This document shows positions 1-11,861 of a stretch of 64,000 bases of DNA, piece by piece. A program made the translations under genes and the position numbers. This DNA comes from Epichloe hybrida (taxonomy: Eukaryota > Ascomycota > Sordariomycetes > Hypocreales > Clavicipitaceae), in the NCBI GenBank assembly GCA_019022495.1, contig JAFEKR010000005.1, positions 1,054,001 through 1,118,000 on the forward strand. Reading direction: 5' to 3'. The notes below the pieces were generated by a model that made no database searches, was not told the DNA's origin, and saw nothing but the letters and a program-made list of their open reading frames with translations. Each line of letters starts with the position of its first letter. Positions within the stretch are counted from its first letter, which is position 1.

Positions 1-3000
1 TTAAGATACATAATATCCATAATAATTTCGTAATTATAAGCATATTTATCCTAAAGAGTAAATTTAAACTAATATAGGCTATCTACGTGTAATTAGCACT
101 ACTAGCAAACCTTAGTTAGTTTCTTAATAGCTTTAAACTTAACCTTATGCCCTAATTTATATAGTAAATCATAAAGATATTAAACTAAAGGGTATCTAAA
201 GCGTTAATATAATTAGCGGAGCTTAATCTCTATAAGATAACTCCAAGCAATACTTTCTTCTTTATTAAGAAGCATCTATACGTGCCCCTATTTACACATA
301 ATAGGAACCTTAATATTCCCTTACTATAGAACGTTCTCTAATATATAGAAATTAATCTTTAGGCAGGTTATATTATTAAGATATAAGAGAAAGGAAGTAT
401 TTATAAGGATTACCTAAAAGAGAATAATTCTAAATAAAGTTAGTACTTTAATTAATCTAAGTGCCTTAATTAGTTCTCTAAGGCTAAATTTAATCTTTAT
501 CTTCCTAGTATCTAACTTATTAAGCATAATAGTTAGTATTACACTTTACAGAGCTAAGAATTAAGGGTAGCCTACTAATAAACATCCCACAGCACTTATA
601 TTAGCTATAATACCTTTAAAGGTTCTAGATAAATATTATCCTTTAAGTGTAAATACGCTTAGCGCCTTATCTAGTTCCTAAAGATTAAATAAATCCTTCT
701 TAACTAGAGCATAAGTTATTACTTTACTAGCAAGAATCTTAGTAGTTATATAGCTATTATAAGTAGTCCTATATGTAAAGAAGCTTATAGGCACTTAGCT
801 ATTACTATCTTCTTTACTAAAACCAAGTTCTATTAGGTATTAGTTAATATTATTATCCTTAGCTAATTCAGGATTATTATTACCTTTATACTATATTAGG
901 AACGTATTATATAAAGAAGCTATTAAGTCTATGTAAGAGTAATTCTTAAATTATTAGAATACCTTCTTCTAGTCCTTATCTAAGTGTTTAGTTAACTAAT
1001 AACCTTCTTTACCACATATATAACACTTTTTTAAGCATTAAGGCTTGCTCTTTAATAAAGATTAACTATACTAGGCTTCCTTACCTTTTCTATTATACTT
1101 ATAGTTAGTCTAAAAGTATTCCTTAGTGCTAGCTTCTATAGGGAACTACTACTAATTAATTAAAGCTTTAGATTTACTAATTAACATCCTTATCTATTCA
1201 CAAAAGCATTAGAGGTTAATAGAAAAATTAATAATATAGGCCCTATATTCTAGGATTCCTTTATAAGCATTTAGAATCTAATTATAGAGGTCTAATTCTA
1301 ACTAGGATCTATAAGGATTTGCCCTTTAGAGATTTAAAAGCTTTATTACTAGGTCTTTAAAGCACTTAATCTTTAATTTACTAGGGTTCTCTTAGATAAT
1401 TATAAGTAGTTATAATCTTCCCTATAATAGATAGTTCTTTTAATGCATATTATTTATCTTAAACTTTTACCTAATCCTATAGATAAGAGTTAGGAGATCT
1501 TAGGGGTCTCCTTAGCCTAAAAGGTTCTCTAAGAAGTACTATAGAGGTCTTCCTTTTAGTATAAACTTAAAACTATAGCCTAACTATTCTTATATAATTC
1601 CTAGTATCTTATACTTCCTTTAATAAGTTAAGAGCTTAATATTAAGAATATTATACTCCCTAGTGCTATACTTAATACTCTTATTACTATAGAATTTATT
1701 AAGATTAAGTAGTTACTTTAATAAGGGTTAGCCTATCTCCTAAGGGGAAATAGGAATAATTAAATCTTATAGAAGAGGTACTATAGTCCTAGATTATAGA
1801 GGGGGATTATAGTGCCTTATTATAGGAGGGGAAATAAGGGGGGTTTAGGGTTATAGTTAAGGGCTTATAATAGGGGGATTACCTTTGCTATTACACCTTT
1901 ACCTTACACTTAGCATGCTTAGGGATTAGTATAATAAAATCTAGGAATAAAATAGGAGTAATTATAGTAGTTAAGGGGATTAGGGATAATATAAAGTAAT
2001 TAGTTACTTTAGTTAATCTCTAAAAGAAGGGATACTAATAGGAAGGAGGTTTTTATAAAAGTCCTTCTTTACTATTTACCTCTTAAAGGGGGAATACTTC
2101 CTAGTAACTTCCTATATTTCTTCTTCTTTCTAGTTATAGAATCTATTATAGTTAATAATATCTTTAAGTAAGACTACTATCTTATAGTAACTCTATAGGT
2201 TTATATAAATACTACTAAAGAAAAGAAAGTCTTAAAGACTCTTTATAGCTTTAGGATTTACTACTTAGAATATTTCTTATTTCTATTCTCTAAAGTTATT
2301 ACTAAAGATAGTAAATAGGGTTTATAAGTATAGGTTCTTATATTTATAGGTTACTTTCTTAATAAGAATCTAGGCTATAAGTTCTTTAGGGGTAGTGTTT
2401 ACTTTAAGATTAAATAATTCCTTATTCTCTAGTGCTTATTATATAATATATTAGTGTAAATTAGGGGATATATAGTTAAGGAGGTAAGATATAACTTATA
2501 GATTAGCTTCTCTTCTAGTATTCTTAGGGGGGAAGGTATATTTATAATTAGAGGGAATATCTTAGGCTCTAAATCCCTTTAGTTAATCTTAATATTCTAC
2601 TATAATATTAGTAGTAAATAGGGGGGTAAGGGAAATAAAGAATTAATAGAAGTCTAAAGAATTATAAGTAAAGCTATTATCTTTATCCCTTAGTAAGTTT
2701 AATTAAATAATTAAGGATAGGTTAGGTTAGTTACTAACTAGGCCTTAATTATTTAATAAACACGCTTCTAAGGGTTTATTTGCGTAATTAACACGCTAAT
2801 TAATTAAATAAAGATAGGTTAGGTTAGTTACTAACTAGGCCTTAATTAAGTTAATAAGCTTAGATTTAGTATAGAGCTAGTTATAGTTACTTAAGGTAAA
2901 AGGAGAGCTAGATTATACTTCTTCCTTAGTATATTTAGTATCTTAGAGTAGCACTTTCTTTTTTATAAGGCAAGTCCTTAATACTAATACCTCTTCTATA

Positions 3001-3340
3001 AACCTTACTAATCTATAGTATTTATAGAGATAACTACTAATTAGTATTAGTATTTATAGAATACTATTAACCTATATATAGGGTTTTTAGGGTAGACTAA
3101 AGTGTATGTAATTATTATATATTCTAGTCTATTAAAGCAAGTAAAAGAGGGATTAAATAGAAGCAAAGAGGGTGTGCTATTTATTATAGGAAAAGGGGCC
3201 TTAATTAGGGTTATTAGCGAAGAGGCCACATGTGCTAACCCCAATCGCGGCGTAGTCAGGCTAGATATGTGGGTCCGCGATGCAACGCGCCTACCTAATT
3301 AGAGGCGCGCACCCTTGTTAATATCATGCTTGTTCTAACA
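1..3340 (-). mobile_element. Truncated, RIP-mutated Copia-type LTR retrotransposon
   Basis: AT-rich, TpA-rich sequence with stops in every frame. Read on the minus strand it keeps a decayed Gag zinc knuckle at about 984-1025 (C-Y-I-C-G-K-E-G, third Cys now Tyr, then T-K-H), very like the knuckle of element B. A 296-bp LTR closes it at 3045-3340, and the internal sequence next to the LTR (minus strand CTAATTAGTAGTTATC) matches the equivalent position of element B (CTAATTAGTGGTTACC). The other end lies outside the window. No intact coding frame remains. Family assignment is by knuckle and LTR similarity, so it is an inference. Confidence 0.6.
3045..3340 (-). repeat. LTR (5' LTR) of the truncated Copia element
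   Basis: On the minus strand it starts TGTTAGAACAA, as the element B LTR does, and ends CTAATA, a RIP form of CCAACA. It keeps a GC-rich core (about 3220-3310) inside otherwise AT-rich DNA. The inner boundary was set where similarity to the element B internal leader begins. Confidence 0.55.
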
Positions 3341-3614
3341 ATACCTCTTTATAGCTTTTTACTATTAACTAAGTTATAATAATATATATATATATATTTC
3401 TTACACTAAGATATATTAGCTTTATGTATTAAAAGGAATAGCATATATATACTTAACTTCTTCTTATTATATAAGGAATATATAAGAATATTAGCTATTC
3501 CCTTAATTTACTAGAAGAAAAGGTTAATTTAAAGGTATTATACTTTTATAAAAGCTTTTGCTTATTTCTATAAGTATAAAATAATAAAGTACTTATTTAG
3601 TCCCTATATATATA

Positions 3615-4438
3615 TATTGAAATGTAGGGAGCTAGTTGCCAGCTGGCAACAGCTGTACAGGTGCAAGCTCTACGGTCAGGGACCAATAGGGCTGCAACGT
3701 TAAATCAATCAACGCAATGCAACGGAAGGTTATGGCAGTTATCAACTAATAGAATTCAATTTAGATCACTTTTATGATATCTTATAGAGCAATAGAATTA
3801 ATTTTAGATACGTTGTACGGGCAATGCGGCTGTTATTAGTTAAGAGGACTAGCTATCTAGCTAGTTAAAAAGATTTTCTTCCTCTTATAGACCTACTAAC
3901 CATATCAGTGGATCCAGGCTACTAACGGGGTCTTACGGGCTACTTTTGATTTTCCACAAAATTCATTTGTATGCAAAAACCAAAAAATCAACTTACCACC
4001 ATACTAGCTAGTAACCCATATGCACTAACTTTTAGTCCAAAAAATAACCTTATATAAAAAGAAAGCCTTATCTTTAAGCTTTAATTTGCTATATATGAAA
4101 CTTTTGTACGACCTCTAGATAAAGAGAAAATCGTTATTAAAGATAGCTATAAGGTAAGTTATATATAGGGTAACCTGCTTATATCACCCTAGCTTACGTT
4201 ACCCTAGCTTACCTAATTACTAGTAGCGTGCTTGTGGCCATACTTGCAGCCATAACGCAATTAACTAATTAGTCATTCACACAGTCAGTCGCAGCTGTTG
4301 ACAGCTACGACATAGTCATTGATAGCTGCCCTCGCGACTGTTAACAGCTGCAGTGCAGCTATTAGACTTGCAAAGCAAGCTAGTAATAAGAAGGTTCTTT
4401 AACTAGAAAAGGGCTAAAAATAGGTCTTATTTTTAACA
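3615..4438 (-). repeat. 3' LTR of element A1
   Basis: 824 bp, plus-strand ends TATTG and TAACA. These read as a RIP-altered TGTTG/CAACA terminal pair. Nearly identical to 9796-10612, 22080-22903 and 28333-29155. Contains several CAGCTG-rich short palindromes at both ends. Confidence 0.85.
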
Positions 4439-4645
4439 CCCCCTCTACAAAAGAATTACATTTAAAAGCAATTAGAAGTGTACAAAGAGACTATAGGGTA
4501 AAAACAATAACTTTTAATAATAATAAATAAAAGGGAAAAACAGGAAAAATAAAAGACCCTCTTCTTGAATTCCGAGCTATTATTAAATATAGCTCCCTTT
4601 TTGACGTTGTTTTTAGTTCCCTGTTGAAGGGAATTAGTTGTTGGT

Positions 4646-7600
4646 TTAATAATTATTAAGCCCTAAAAGCTTAGTAAAAGCCTAATAAAGAGGTCTAGAA
4701 AGAGGCTTCGTAAGACCATTTGCAGGCATTGACTTTGTATCTAGATATTCAATCTTAGCTAAACCCTCTAAAACCTATTGCCTAATATAGTTAAACTTTA
4801 GCAATGTATGCTTTGTACGACTATGTAAAGCAGGGTTATAAGCAGTAGTTATAGCGCCTTGATTATCGTAATATATCTGGATAGGGGGAGAAATAGGGGT
4901 TTTTAGCTCCTTAAATAAGCCCTGAAGCTACTGAAGCTCCCGGAAGGTCTCGCAGATAGCATTAGCTTTAGCTTCTAGTGTTAATAGAGCTATTGTACTA
5001 GCTTTCTTTGATTTCCAGCTAATAGGTCCGCTAGCTAGCTTGAATAGATAAGCATAGGTTGATTTTGAGGTCTTTTTATCCCCTGCAAAATCACTATTAT
5101 AATAACCTATTAGGCTTTTGCTAACTAAACCTTTAGGGTCTCCCCTATAGATAATAGCAAGGAATCTAGTCCCTAATAGATACCTTAGCAGATTTTTAGC
5201 TGCTTTTAGGTGTTCTATATAAGGGCTAGCTAGTGTAGTAGATAACCACTGTAGCGTAAAAGCTGTATTAGGCCTTGTAAGCAATATTAGGTACATTATA
5301 GTCCCTATAATGCACTGATAAAGCTTAATTTCGCTAGCTATTAAAAGCTTAGTTGTCTGCGTAGCTAAAACGCCTAGCTAAAGAGGTATGCTAATAGGCT
5401 TACTATCTAGTATATTAAATTGTTTTAAGGTTTCTAATATATACTAAGATTAATGAATTTTTAGTATTCTATTAGGCCTATCTTGTATGATTTGAACCCC
5501 TAAGAAGAATTTAGCAGGCCCCCTATCTTCTATTGGATAGACTTTATGAAGTTCCTTTTTAAGCCTTTGGATATAAGATAAATCCGGTCTAATTAGAAGA
5601 CAGTCATTAACGTACGTAATGACGAAGGTTTTGGTTAAAGGATTAAAGAAGATAGCTAGGTCAGATATTAGAGGGTTAAATCCTAGGGATTTAAGCACTA
5701 ATATTAGCGCTTGTTGCTATTCCCTTGAGCTTTGTTTTAGGCTATATAAAGACTTCTGTAATAAAATTACTTGATCTTTAGAAGGTTTCCAGCCAAAACT
5801 TCTAGCTAATTTAGCTAGTTTAGGATTTGCCTTAAGGAATTCAATAAACCCTTCTGGAATAACTATATAAATCTGTTATTATAGCTTACTATTAAGAAAA
5901 GCTCCTATAAAATCGATTTGTTTGATTTCCTAGTTATTCCAAGCCGCTAGGGCTAATAAAATCCTCCAGCTAGGGGGAATGCTTGTGGCAGTAAAAGTCT
6001 CTAGGTAATCTAGGCCTTCGATTTGCATAAATCCCTTAGCAATGAGTCAAGCCTTATATTTTAAAGATTATTTTCTTTATCCTTTTTAAGCTTATAAACA
6101 AGCCTATTCTTTAGTACTTTTCGGCCCTTAGGGATTTGATCTTTCCCTATAAATTTAAAAGTACTAGCCTTTAGAAGCTGTTTGTATTCCTTATACGTGG
6201 CTTCTATCCATTTATCCCTTTCAGGGCTAGATATAGCCTGCTTCCAGGTCTTAGGCTCAGGGCTAATAGGATTCTTTTCCTTTAGCTTCTCCTGTACCTT
6301 AAAGTAGATTTCTTTTATGAAATCTAGAGAAGAAGGGGAACTAATATCAACATCCATAGGGTCGATATTAGGGTCGAAATCGATAATTTTGTTAAAATCG
6401 AGGTCCGAAGTCGAAATCTGATTTCCTGGTAGGATAATCCTTTGAACCTTGGTCTAGATATTGTTGATTTTCATTTTCTAGATCATTTTCCCCCTCTAAA
6501 GGGTTATCCCCTATAGAAATCCTAGGTAAGCCTGTAGAAACAGGGCCTATAGGTTCTATAATCTTAATAAAGCTAGTCTTTGTAACTAGCCTTTTAGAGG
6601 GGATGTACACTAGGTAGGTGTTGGAACCTAGTGTAGCTAAAAGTCTTCCAGGGATAGTCCTAGCTGCTAACTTCTGGGCTTTAGGTCGTTTTTCCGGGGG
6701 GATTAGAATCTCACAGTGAGATCCTATAGCTCTAATACTGCTTATATTAGTTGTATAAGGCTGATTTAGCTCCCTAGATAGCAGCTGTTCAGGGCTTTCA
6801 TCCTTAGTGGTATTAGCAGTTATATTAACCAGGTTAACAACTGCAGGTAATACAAAACACCATAAAAATAACGGTAATTTTGCCCACTGGATAGTAGCCC
6901 TTAATTGATCTAGAATAGTACGAATTGAACGTTCTGCTAATCCATTTTGCTCATGGATATAGGGACTAGAAGTCGTAAATTTGATCCCTTTAGAATTCAA
7001 CCAAGCTTGACAACTAGAATCAATTTCCTAGCCCCCATCGAAGTGAAGGTGCCTAGGATATTGACCTAGTTGATTTTTAAGCCCTCTGAAGAAGCCTTTG
7101 ATAGCCTTATAAATAGTTAGGCCTTCCTTATTAGGTAATAAGATAACCCACTTATATCTAGTCTTTCGATCAACTAAAAATAAGCAAATTAACTGTTTAT
7201 TGTACGGCGTAGGACTGATTTTTAGCGTATCCCCCTCTATTTAATCTAGAGCTCTAGGGGGGTCAGGGATAGCTAACTTCCTAGGTCTTCTAACTGCCTT
7301 AGATTAATCACAAGCAATACATCTAAAATCCTTATCCTTAATTTTAGAAAAATCAGGGATTCCTTTAGTTATAAGGCTAGTTTTCTTTAGCAAAGGAAGA
7401 CCTAGGTGCCCTAATCGTACATGCCATAGGCTAGCTAGTTCTAACAACCGTTGATATTGAAGATCCTTAGGGTCTGAATTAGGATCTAGACTAGGGCCCT
7501 CTTTACTAGTCCCCTGCTAGGCCCCTTGAGAACCACAGGCCTCTTGGAGAGGTATTAGGGACCCTTTTCCTCTACTAGGGCCCTCTAACACCCCTAAATC

Positions 7601-9499
7601 TATTTCCTTAGATTTATAAGGGACCTAACCTGGGGCTATAGGCGAAGAAGAAGGGACTAATTCCTCTAAATCATCCCGTACGATTTCTTCAATATCATTA
7701 TCATTTTCGTTGATTTCGTCTAAATCAGAAGCCTAATCCGGCTTTTTAGAGGGAATTTGACCCTCTATAGGGTAACTATGACCCTTAAAAGCAGCGTAGG
7801 TAAAAGGTCAGATATAATGAGAGTTATTACAGGGCCCTTTAGATAACTTTGGCGTAGATTGGTTTTTAACGTGAAAGAAAAAACCATGTTTTTCTATATC
7901 TAAGGTTACAATACAAGACCTATCTTTAAGATAAAGTAGGTTTTTTATAAGGCAACCACCAGATATATAGTGCGTAAGTCCACTAACTATATTAACATCA
8001 AGCTGAGGAAAATATAGCGCATCTTTAAGCACTTAGGTCCTATATTTATTAGGATTCTTTTGATATAAGACCTCAAAAACAGCACTACCGTGACCCTTAG
8101 CGTAAATAGGGCCACTACTAGTTATAATAGGGTCGGATTCCCCCTTTTTATAGGGGGTATAATCCCTAAAGACCTCCCTAGAATTAATAATATATACAGT
8201 CAAACCTGTATCATATAATAGGGCCTTTTTTATGTCTTTGCTGTAATAATTAAAACCATTTAAGGTTTTAATTTCTTGATTTTCATTATCCGATTCACTA
8301 GAGCTAGAATCAGAGCTACTATCACTAGAGCTCTTATAACTAGTCTTATAAAGGCTAGGCTTCTTGTACGGTTTAAGAGCACCGTTAGAAAGGTTGTAAT
8401 TTCCTAGCATAAAAGATCCCTCTCTAGAGGTCTCTTTATTATCCTTTTTATCTGATTTTTAACCTTTTTGCTTCTTCTTCTTCTTCTTATTAGAAGAAGA
8501 ATTAGAATTAGAAGAGCCCTTATTTTCTTCAGAGCCTCCTTTCTTCTTCTAATCCTTAGGGGCCTTTTCTTTTTCTTTAGCACCCTTTTCAAGGTTTTTA
8601 GCCCTATAATTTAGGGCTTTGGATACCGTAGATGATTTATCCCTCTGTTCTGCTAGAAGGTCTGCCATTAAGAATTGAAGATTTAGGGCTTCTAGGGGAG
8701 CCCCTATAGCCCTATTCGTGCGCATGCTAAATCGTTGCCTCTTAGCCCACTAAGGGAAGGTTGATTTTAGGGATTGAAGATATTGATTAACCTAATCTAT
8801 CGGAGCAATCAGGACCCCTGAAATCGATAATCTAGCTAGTAGATTATTAAAGACTGCATTAAAGGACTCTAGAGTCCCCTTAAACTCTTGAAAATTCAGG
8901 TTATGAAATTCTGAATATAGGGACCCCCTCTGGATTTTAACGCTATGTGAATATTGCCTTACAAGTAAATTATAGGCTTCTTTAGGTGATTTTTGCCAAG
9001 TTATAGCGGCTTGGGGTCCTTCTGTATAACTATCCCTTAGTAACATAAGGATAATAGCTTGATCTGGATCCCCTAGCGCCCTAGAACTCTCCGGATTATC
9101 TAGAAAATTAGGCATGCCTAAAGCTCTAAATTGGATAGTTAGGGCTTGTTTCTATTGTTCGAAATTTTCGGCTCCTTTAAGCCTAGCAGTCTCTGGAAAA
9201 CTATAAACCCTTTTATTAAATTCCTTAATAATTGAATTATTAAAGGTTGCTTGTACAAAGCTAGATTCAGCTTGATTTTCTTGAACAGGCTGCTGATCTT
9301 GCTGCTGACTAGCGGGCTTATTAGATTCCACACCCTCCATATAACTATTTACAGTTATAGATAGGCTTTCTAGCTTCTCTAATAACTGGTCTATAGTTGC
9401 TTGTTGCTTAATAGCCTGCTCTTTTAGCTGGTTATTTAGAACCTCTTGCGCACTAGGGTTAGGGATAACAGGTCCCTTTCCCTTTCCTTTAGTATCCAT
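4646..9499 (-). pseudogene. A1 gag-pol polyprotein relic
   Basis: One ancestral frame from ATG 9497-9499 to TAA 4646-4648, broken by many in-frame TAG/TAA stops. In order: Gag (9499 to about 8640), Lys/Ser-rich linker (8400-8600), aspartic protease with Asp-Thr-Gly at 8204-8212, integrase with conserved zinc-finger and catalytic region (about 7450-6900), reverse transcriptase (6357 to about 5450) with Tyr-Val-Asn-Asp at 5603-5614 where the catalytic Asp codon GAT is now AAT, and RNase H (about 5130-4650). A 110-bp deletion at 6438/6439 shifts the frame. A 1-bp deletion near 6066 shifts it back (111 = 3 x 37). Not functional. Confidence 0.85.
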
Positions 9500-9500
9500 T

Positions 9501-9740
9501 TTCCTTTTTATAGAAGGGAAAAGCTTTTATCTCGCGGGTCCTTCCTTTTTTATAGAAGGGAAGTCTTCTGTATTTGAAATTTATTCCTTTTTATAGAAGG
9601 GAAAAAGCTTCTATCTCGCGGATCCTTCCTTTTTTATAGAAGGGAAGTCTTCTGTAGCTACAATTGATTCCTTTTTATAGAAGGGAAAAGCTTCTTTCTC
9701 GCAGGTCCTTCCTTTTTTATAGAAGGGAAGTCTTCTGTAA
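9501..9740 (-). repeat. Three ~84-bp tandem leader repeats with TATA-like cores (A1)
   Basis: Between the primer site and the gag ATG lie three tandem units starting near 9501, 9584 and 9668. Each contains two versions of a TTCC...GGAA imperfect palindrome whose minus strand reads TTCTATAAAAAGGAA or TTCTATAAAAAAGGAA, so six TATA-like cores in all. A2 has the same array in a different arrangement. Confidence 0.75.
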
Positions 9741-9780
9741 TCGTACACAAAGTAACCTAAAAGGAATCTATAGTGATAGA

Positions 9781-9795
9781 GCCAGGCTCATAACC
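9781..9795 (-). other. Primer-binding site of A1 (internal initiator-tRNA type)
   Basis: Directly abutting the 5' LTR, the minus strand reads GGTTATGAGCCTGGC. The stretch GGTTATGAGCCC (intact in A2) is complementary to the anticodon arm of eukaryotic initiator tRNA-Met (GGGCTCATAACC), not to its CCA end. Drosophila copia uses this kind of site, primed by a half-tRNA. Assignment rests on that known precedent plus position. Confidence 0.65.
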
Positions 9796-10612
9796 TATTG
9801 AAATGTAGGGAGCTAGTTACCAGCTGCCAGCTGGCAACAGCTGTATAAGTGCAAGCTCTATGGTTAGGGACCGATAGGGTCGTAACATTAAATCAATTAA
9901 CGTAACGCAACGGAAGGTTATGGCAGTTATTAACTAATAGAATTCGATTTAGATTACTTTTATAATATCTTATAGAGTAATAGAATTGATTTTAGATACG
10001 TTATATAGGCAATGCGGCTGTTGTTAGTTGAGAGGACTAGCTATCTAGCTAGTTAAAAAGATCTTCTTCCTCTCATAAACCTACTAACTATATTAGTGGA
10101 TCTAGGCCGCTAACGGGGTCTTACAGGCTACTTTTGATTTTCCGCAAAATTCATTTATATGTAAAAACCAAAAAATCGACTCACTACCATACTAGCTAGC
10201 AACCCGTATACACTAACTTTTAGTCCAAAAAATAACCTTGCATAAAAAGAAAGTCCTATCTTTAAGCTTTAATTTGCTATATGTAAAACTTTTGTATAAC
10301 CTCTAGATAAAGAGAAAATCGTTGTTAAAGATAGCTATAGGGTAAGTTATGTGTAGGGTAACCTGCTTACATCACCCTAGCTTACCTAATTACTAGTGGC
10401 GTGGTTATGGCCACACTTGCAGCCATAACGTAATTAACTAATTAGTTATCCACACGGTCGGTCGCAGCTGTTGACAGCTGCGACGCAGTCATTGACAGCT
10501 GCCCTCGCGACCGTTGACAGCTGCAGTGCAGCTGTCAGACTTGCAAAGCAAGCTAGTAATAAGAAGGTTCTTTAACTAGAAAAAGGGCTAAAAATAAGTC
10601 TTATTTTTAACA
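9796..10612 (-). repeat. 5' LTR of element A1
   Basis: 817 bp, same termini as 3615-4438. Compared with that copy, its left (inner) part carries more C-to-T changes and its right (outer) part is better preserved. It should hold the element promoter, but no single motif can be assigned by eye. Confidence 0.85.
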
Positions 10613-11554
10613 AATTCTATTACTACTAATAGAGTAGTATAATATTAAAGAATATAATTAAGAAGAACCCTAATAAAAGTAAGCTTAATTACCTTAAGAT
10701 TATATTATTAACCCTTAAGAAGATCTATAGAGGACTATACCTTGCTAAAATAGTAGATACTAAGCTTTATAAGTAGGTTTTAAATACTATAGCTAGTGTG
10801 CCTAAATATTAGATAGTGAAATATATATACTCCCTAGGCTTTAAAAGTCTTACTAGAGACCTCTATAAGGTAATTACTATTATAGAATTAAATAAGAGGC
10901 CCTCCTAATACCTTTAGTACTAATAAGGAGACCCTCTAGAGGCTATATTTACTAATTATTAGTATAAATAGTAATTATCCCCCTATGGCAGAGGAAGTTA
11001 TTATAGATAGAGCCCTAGGCTAAACACTAAGTGCTACTTTATGTGTAATAAGAGCAGCTACTAGTCCTCTAATTACTTTACTAAAGAATATTAAAAGGAA
11101 AAGGACTACTAGTAGGCTAGTAAAACATATTATATACCCCCTTTAGAGAAGAGATTCTAGGTATTCCTTAAAAGAATATAGTAATTATAAAGTTATAATA
11201 TATTTTTAATAAAAGATATAAAGAATATAGTAATTATAAGGTTATAATATATTTTAAGTATTATTAGACTTATAGTAAAAAGACTTCTTTATATAAAGAA
11301 AACTTTATATATAGTTAGTATATACTAGGCTTATATAAACTATATATAATATATTATCTTTTTAATTACTTAGTAGTTTACTTCTTTTTCTAGTAAATAT
11401 TTATAATAAATTACTAAAAGTATAATTATATATTATATATATATTTCCTTTATTTTATACTAATTATATTTCCTTTATTATATACTACTCTTTTAAGTAG
11501 TATAAGTATAATAATTCCTTTATATTACTATTATATATATAAAGTATATACTAC
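10613..11554 (+). other. AT-rich RIP remnant with a Gag-type zinc-knuckle trace
   Basis: No open frame. On the plus strand around 11032-11073 a Cys-Tyr-Phe-Met-Cys-Asn-Lys pattern followed by a stop resembles a decayed Copia Gag knuckle. A 49-bp direct duplication lies at 11172-11209 / 11221-11258. The last ~190 bp resemble sequence on the far side of element B (18420-18660), so B seems to have inserted next to or inside one copy of an older repeat. Confidence 0.4.
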
Positions 11555-11861
11555 TGTTAGAACAAAGGTGATATCAATCGCGCGTCGCAGCCGCAATTAC
11601 CCGGCAGAAGCTCGGGCCGCGCGCGGACCCCACACGTGACCTATAACCTAGTATATTAATTAGCTAGGAAATATAGGGACACAAATACGTAACCCCTTTT
11701 CCCTTTATATATTATAACTTCTAGCTTTTTACCTCTCTTTTCCTATAACTTAATTAATTATAATAACAAATAACATAGCCTAGAATAGATAATTAATAAT
11801 AATACTATTCTTTAGGCTTATAACTATATTACATTAAATTTAATACCCTATGAATCTAACA
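11555..11861 (+). repeat. 5' LTR of element B
   Basis: 307 bp, TGTTAG...CTAACA. Its first ~100 bp keep a GC-rich, CpG-rich sequence that is mutated in the right LTR. Its last ~120 bp are mutated where the right LTR is intact. Confidence 0.88.

Larger units (their letters stand above)
3615..10612 (-). mobile_element. Ty1/Copia LTR retrotransposon, element A1
   Basis: Complete element in minus orientation: 5' LTR 9796-10612, primer-binding site 9781-9795, tandem leader repeats 9501-9740, gag-pol relic 4646-9499, purine-rich tract 4439-4448 (read on minus as GTAGAGGGGG), 3' LTR 3615-4438. Domain order protease, integrase, RT, RNase H defines Copia. It is more decayed than sister copy A2: RT motif Tyr-Val-Asn-Asp instead of Tyr-Val-Asp-Asp, a 110-bp deletion and a 1-bp deletion. 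The 5-bp flanks (ATATA and AATTC) do not match, so either the target duplication has decayed or one flank was rearranged. Confidence 0.88.

Noticed and set aside
3047..3302. Overlapping short frames of 65-66 codons on both strands
   Set aside because: They lie within the LTR and its border, have no domain, and are explained by the GC-rich core of the LTR.
9139..9333. 64-codon minus-strand frame inside gag (same in A2 at 27732-27926)
   Set aside because: Out of the gag-pol register. It persists in both copies only because the copies are nearly identical.
3610..10617. Search for a target duplication around A1
   Set aside because: The flanking 5-mers ATATA and AATTC do not match, even allowing RIP transitions, so none is claimed.
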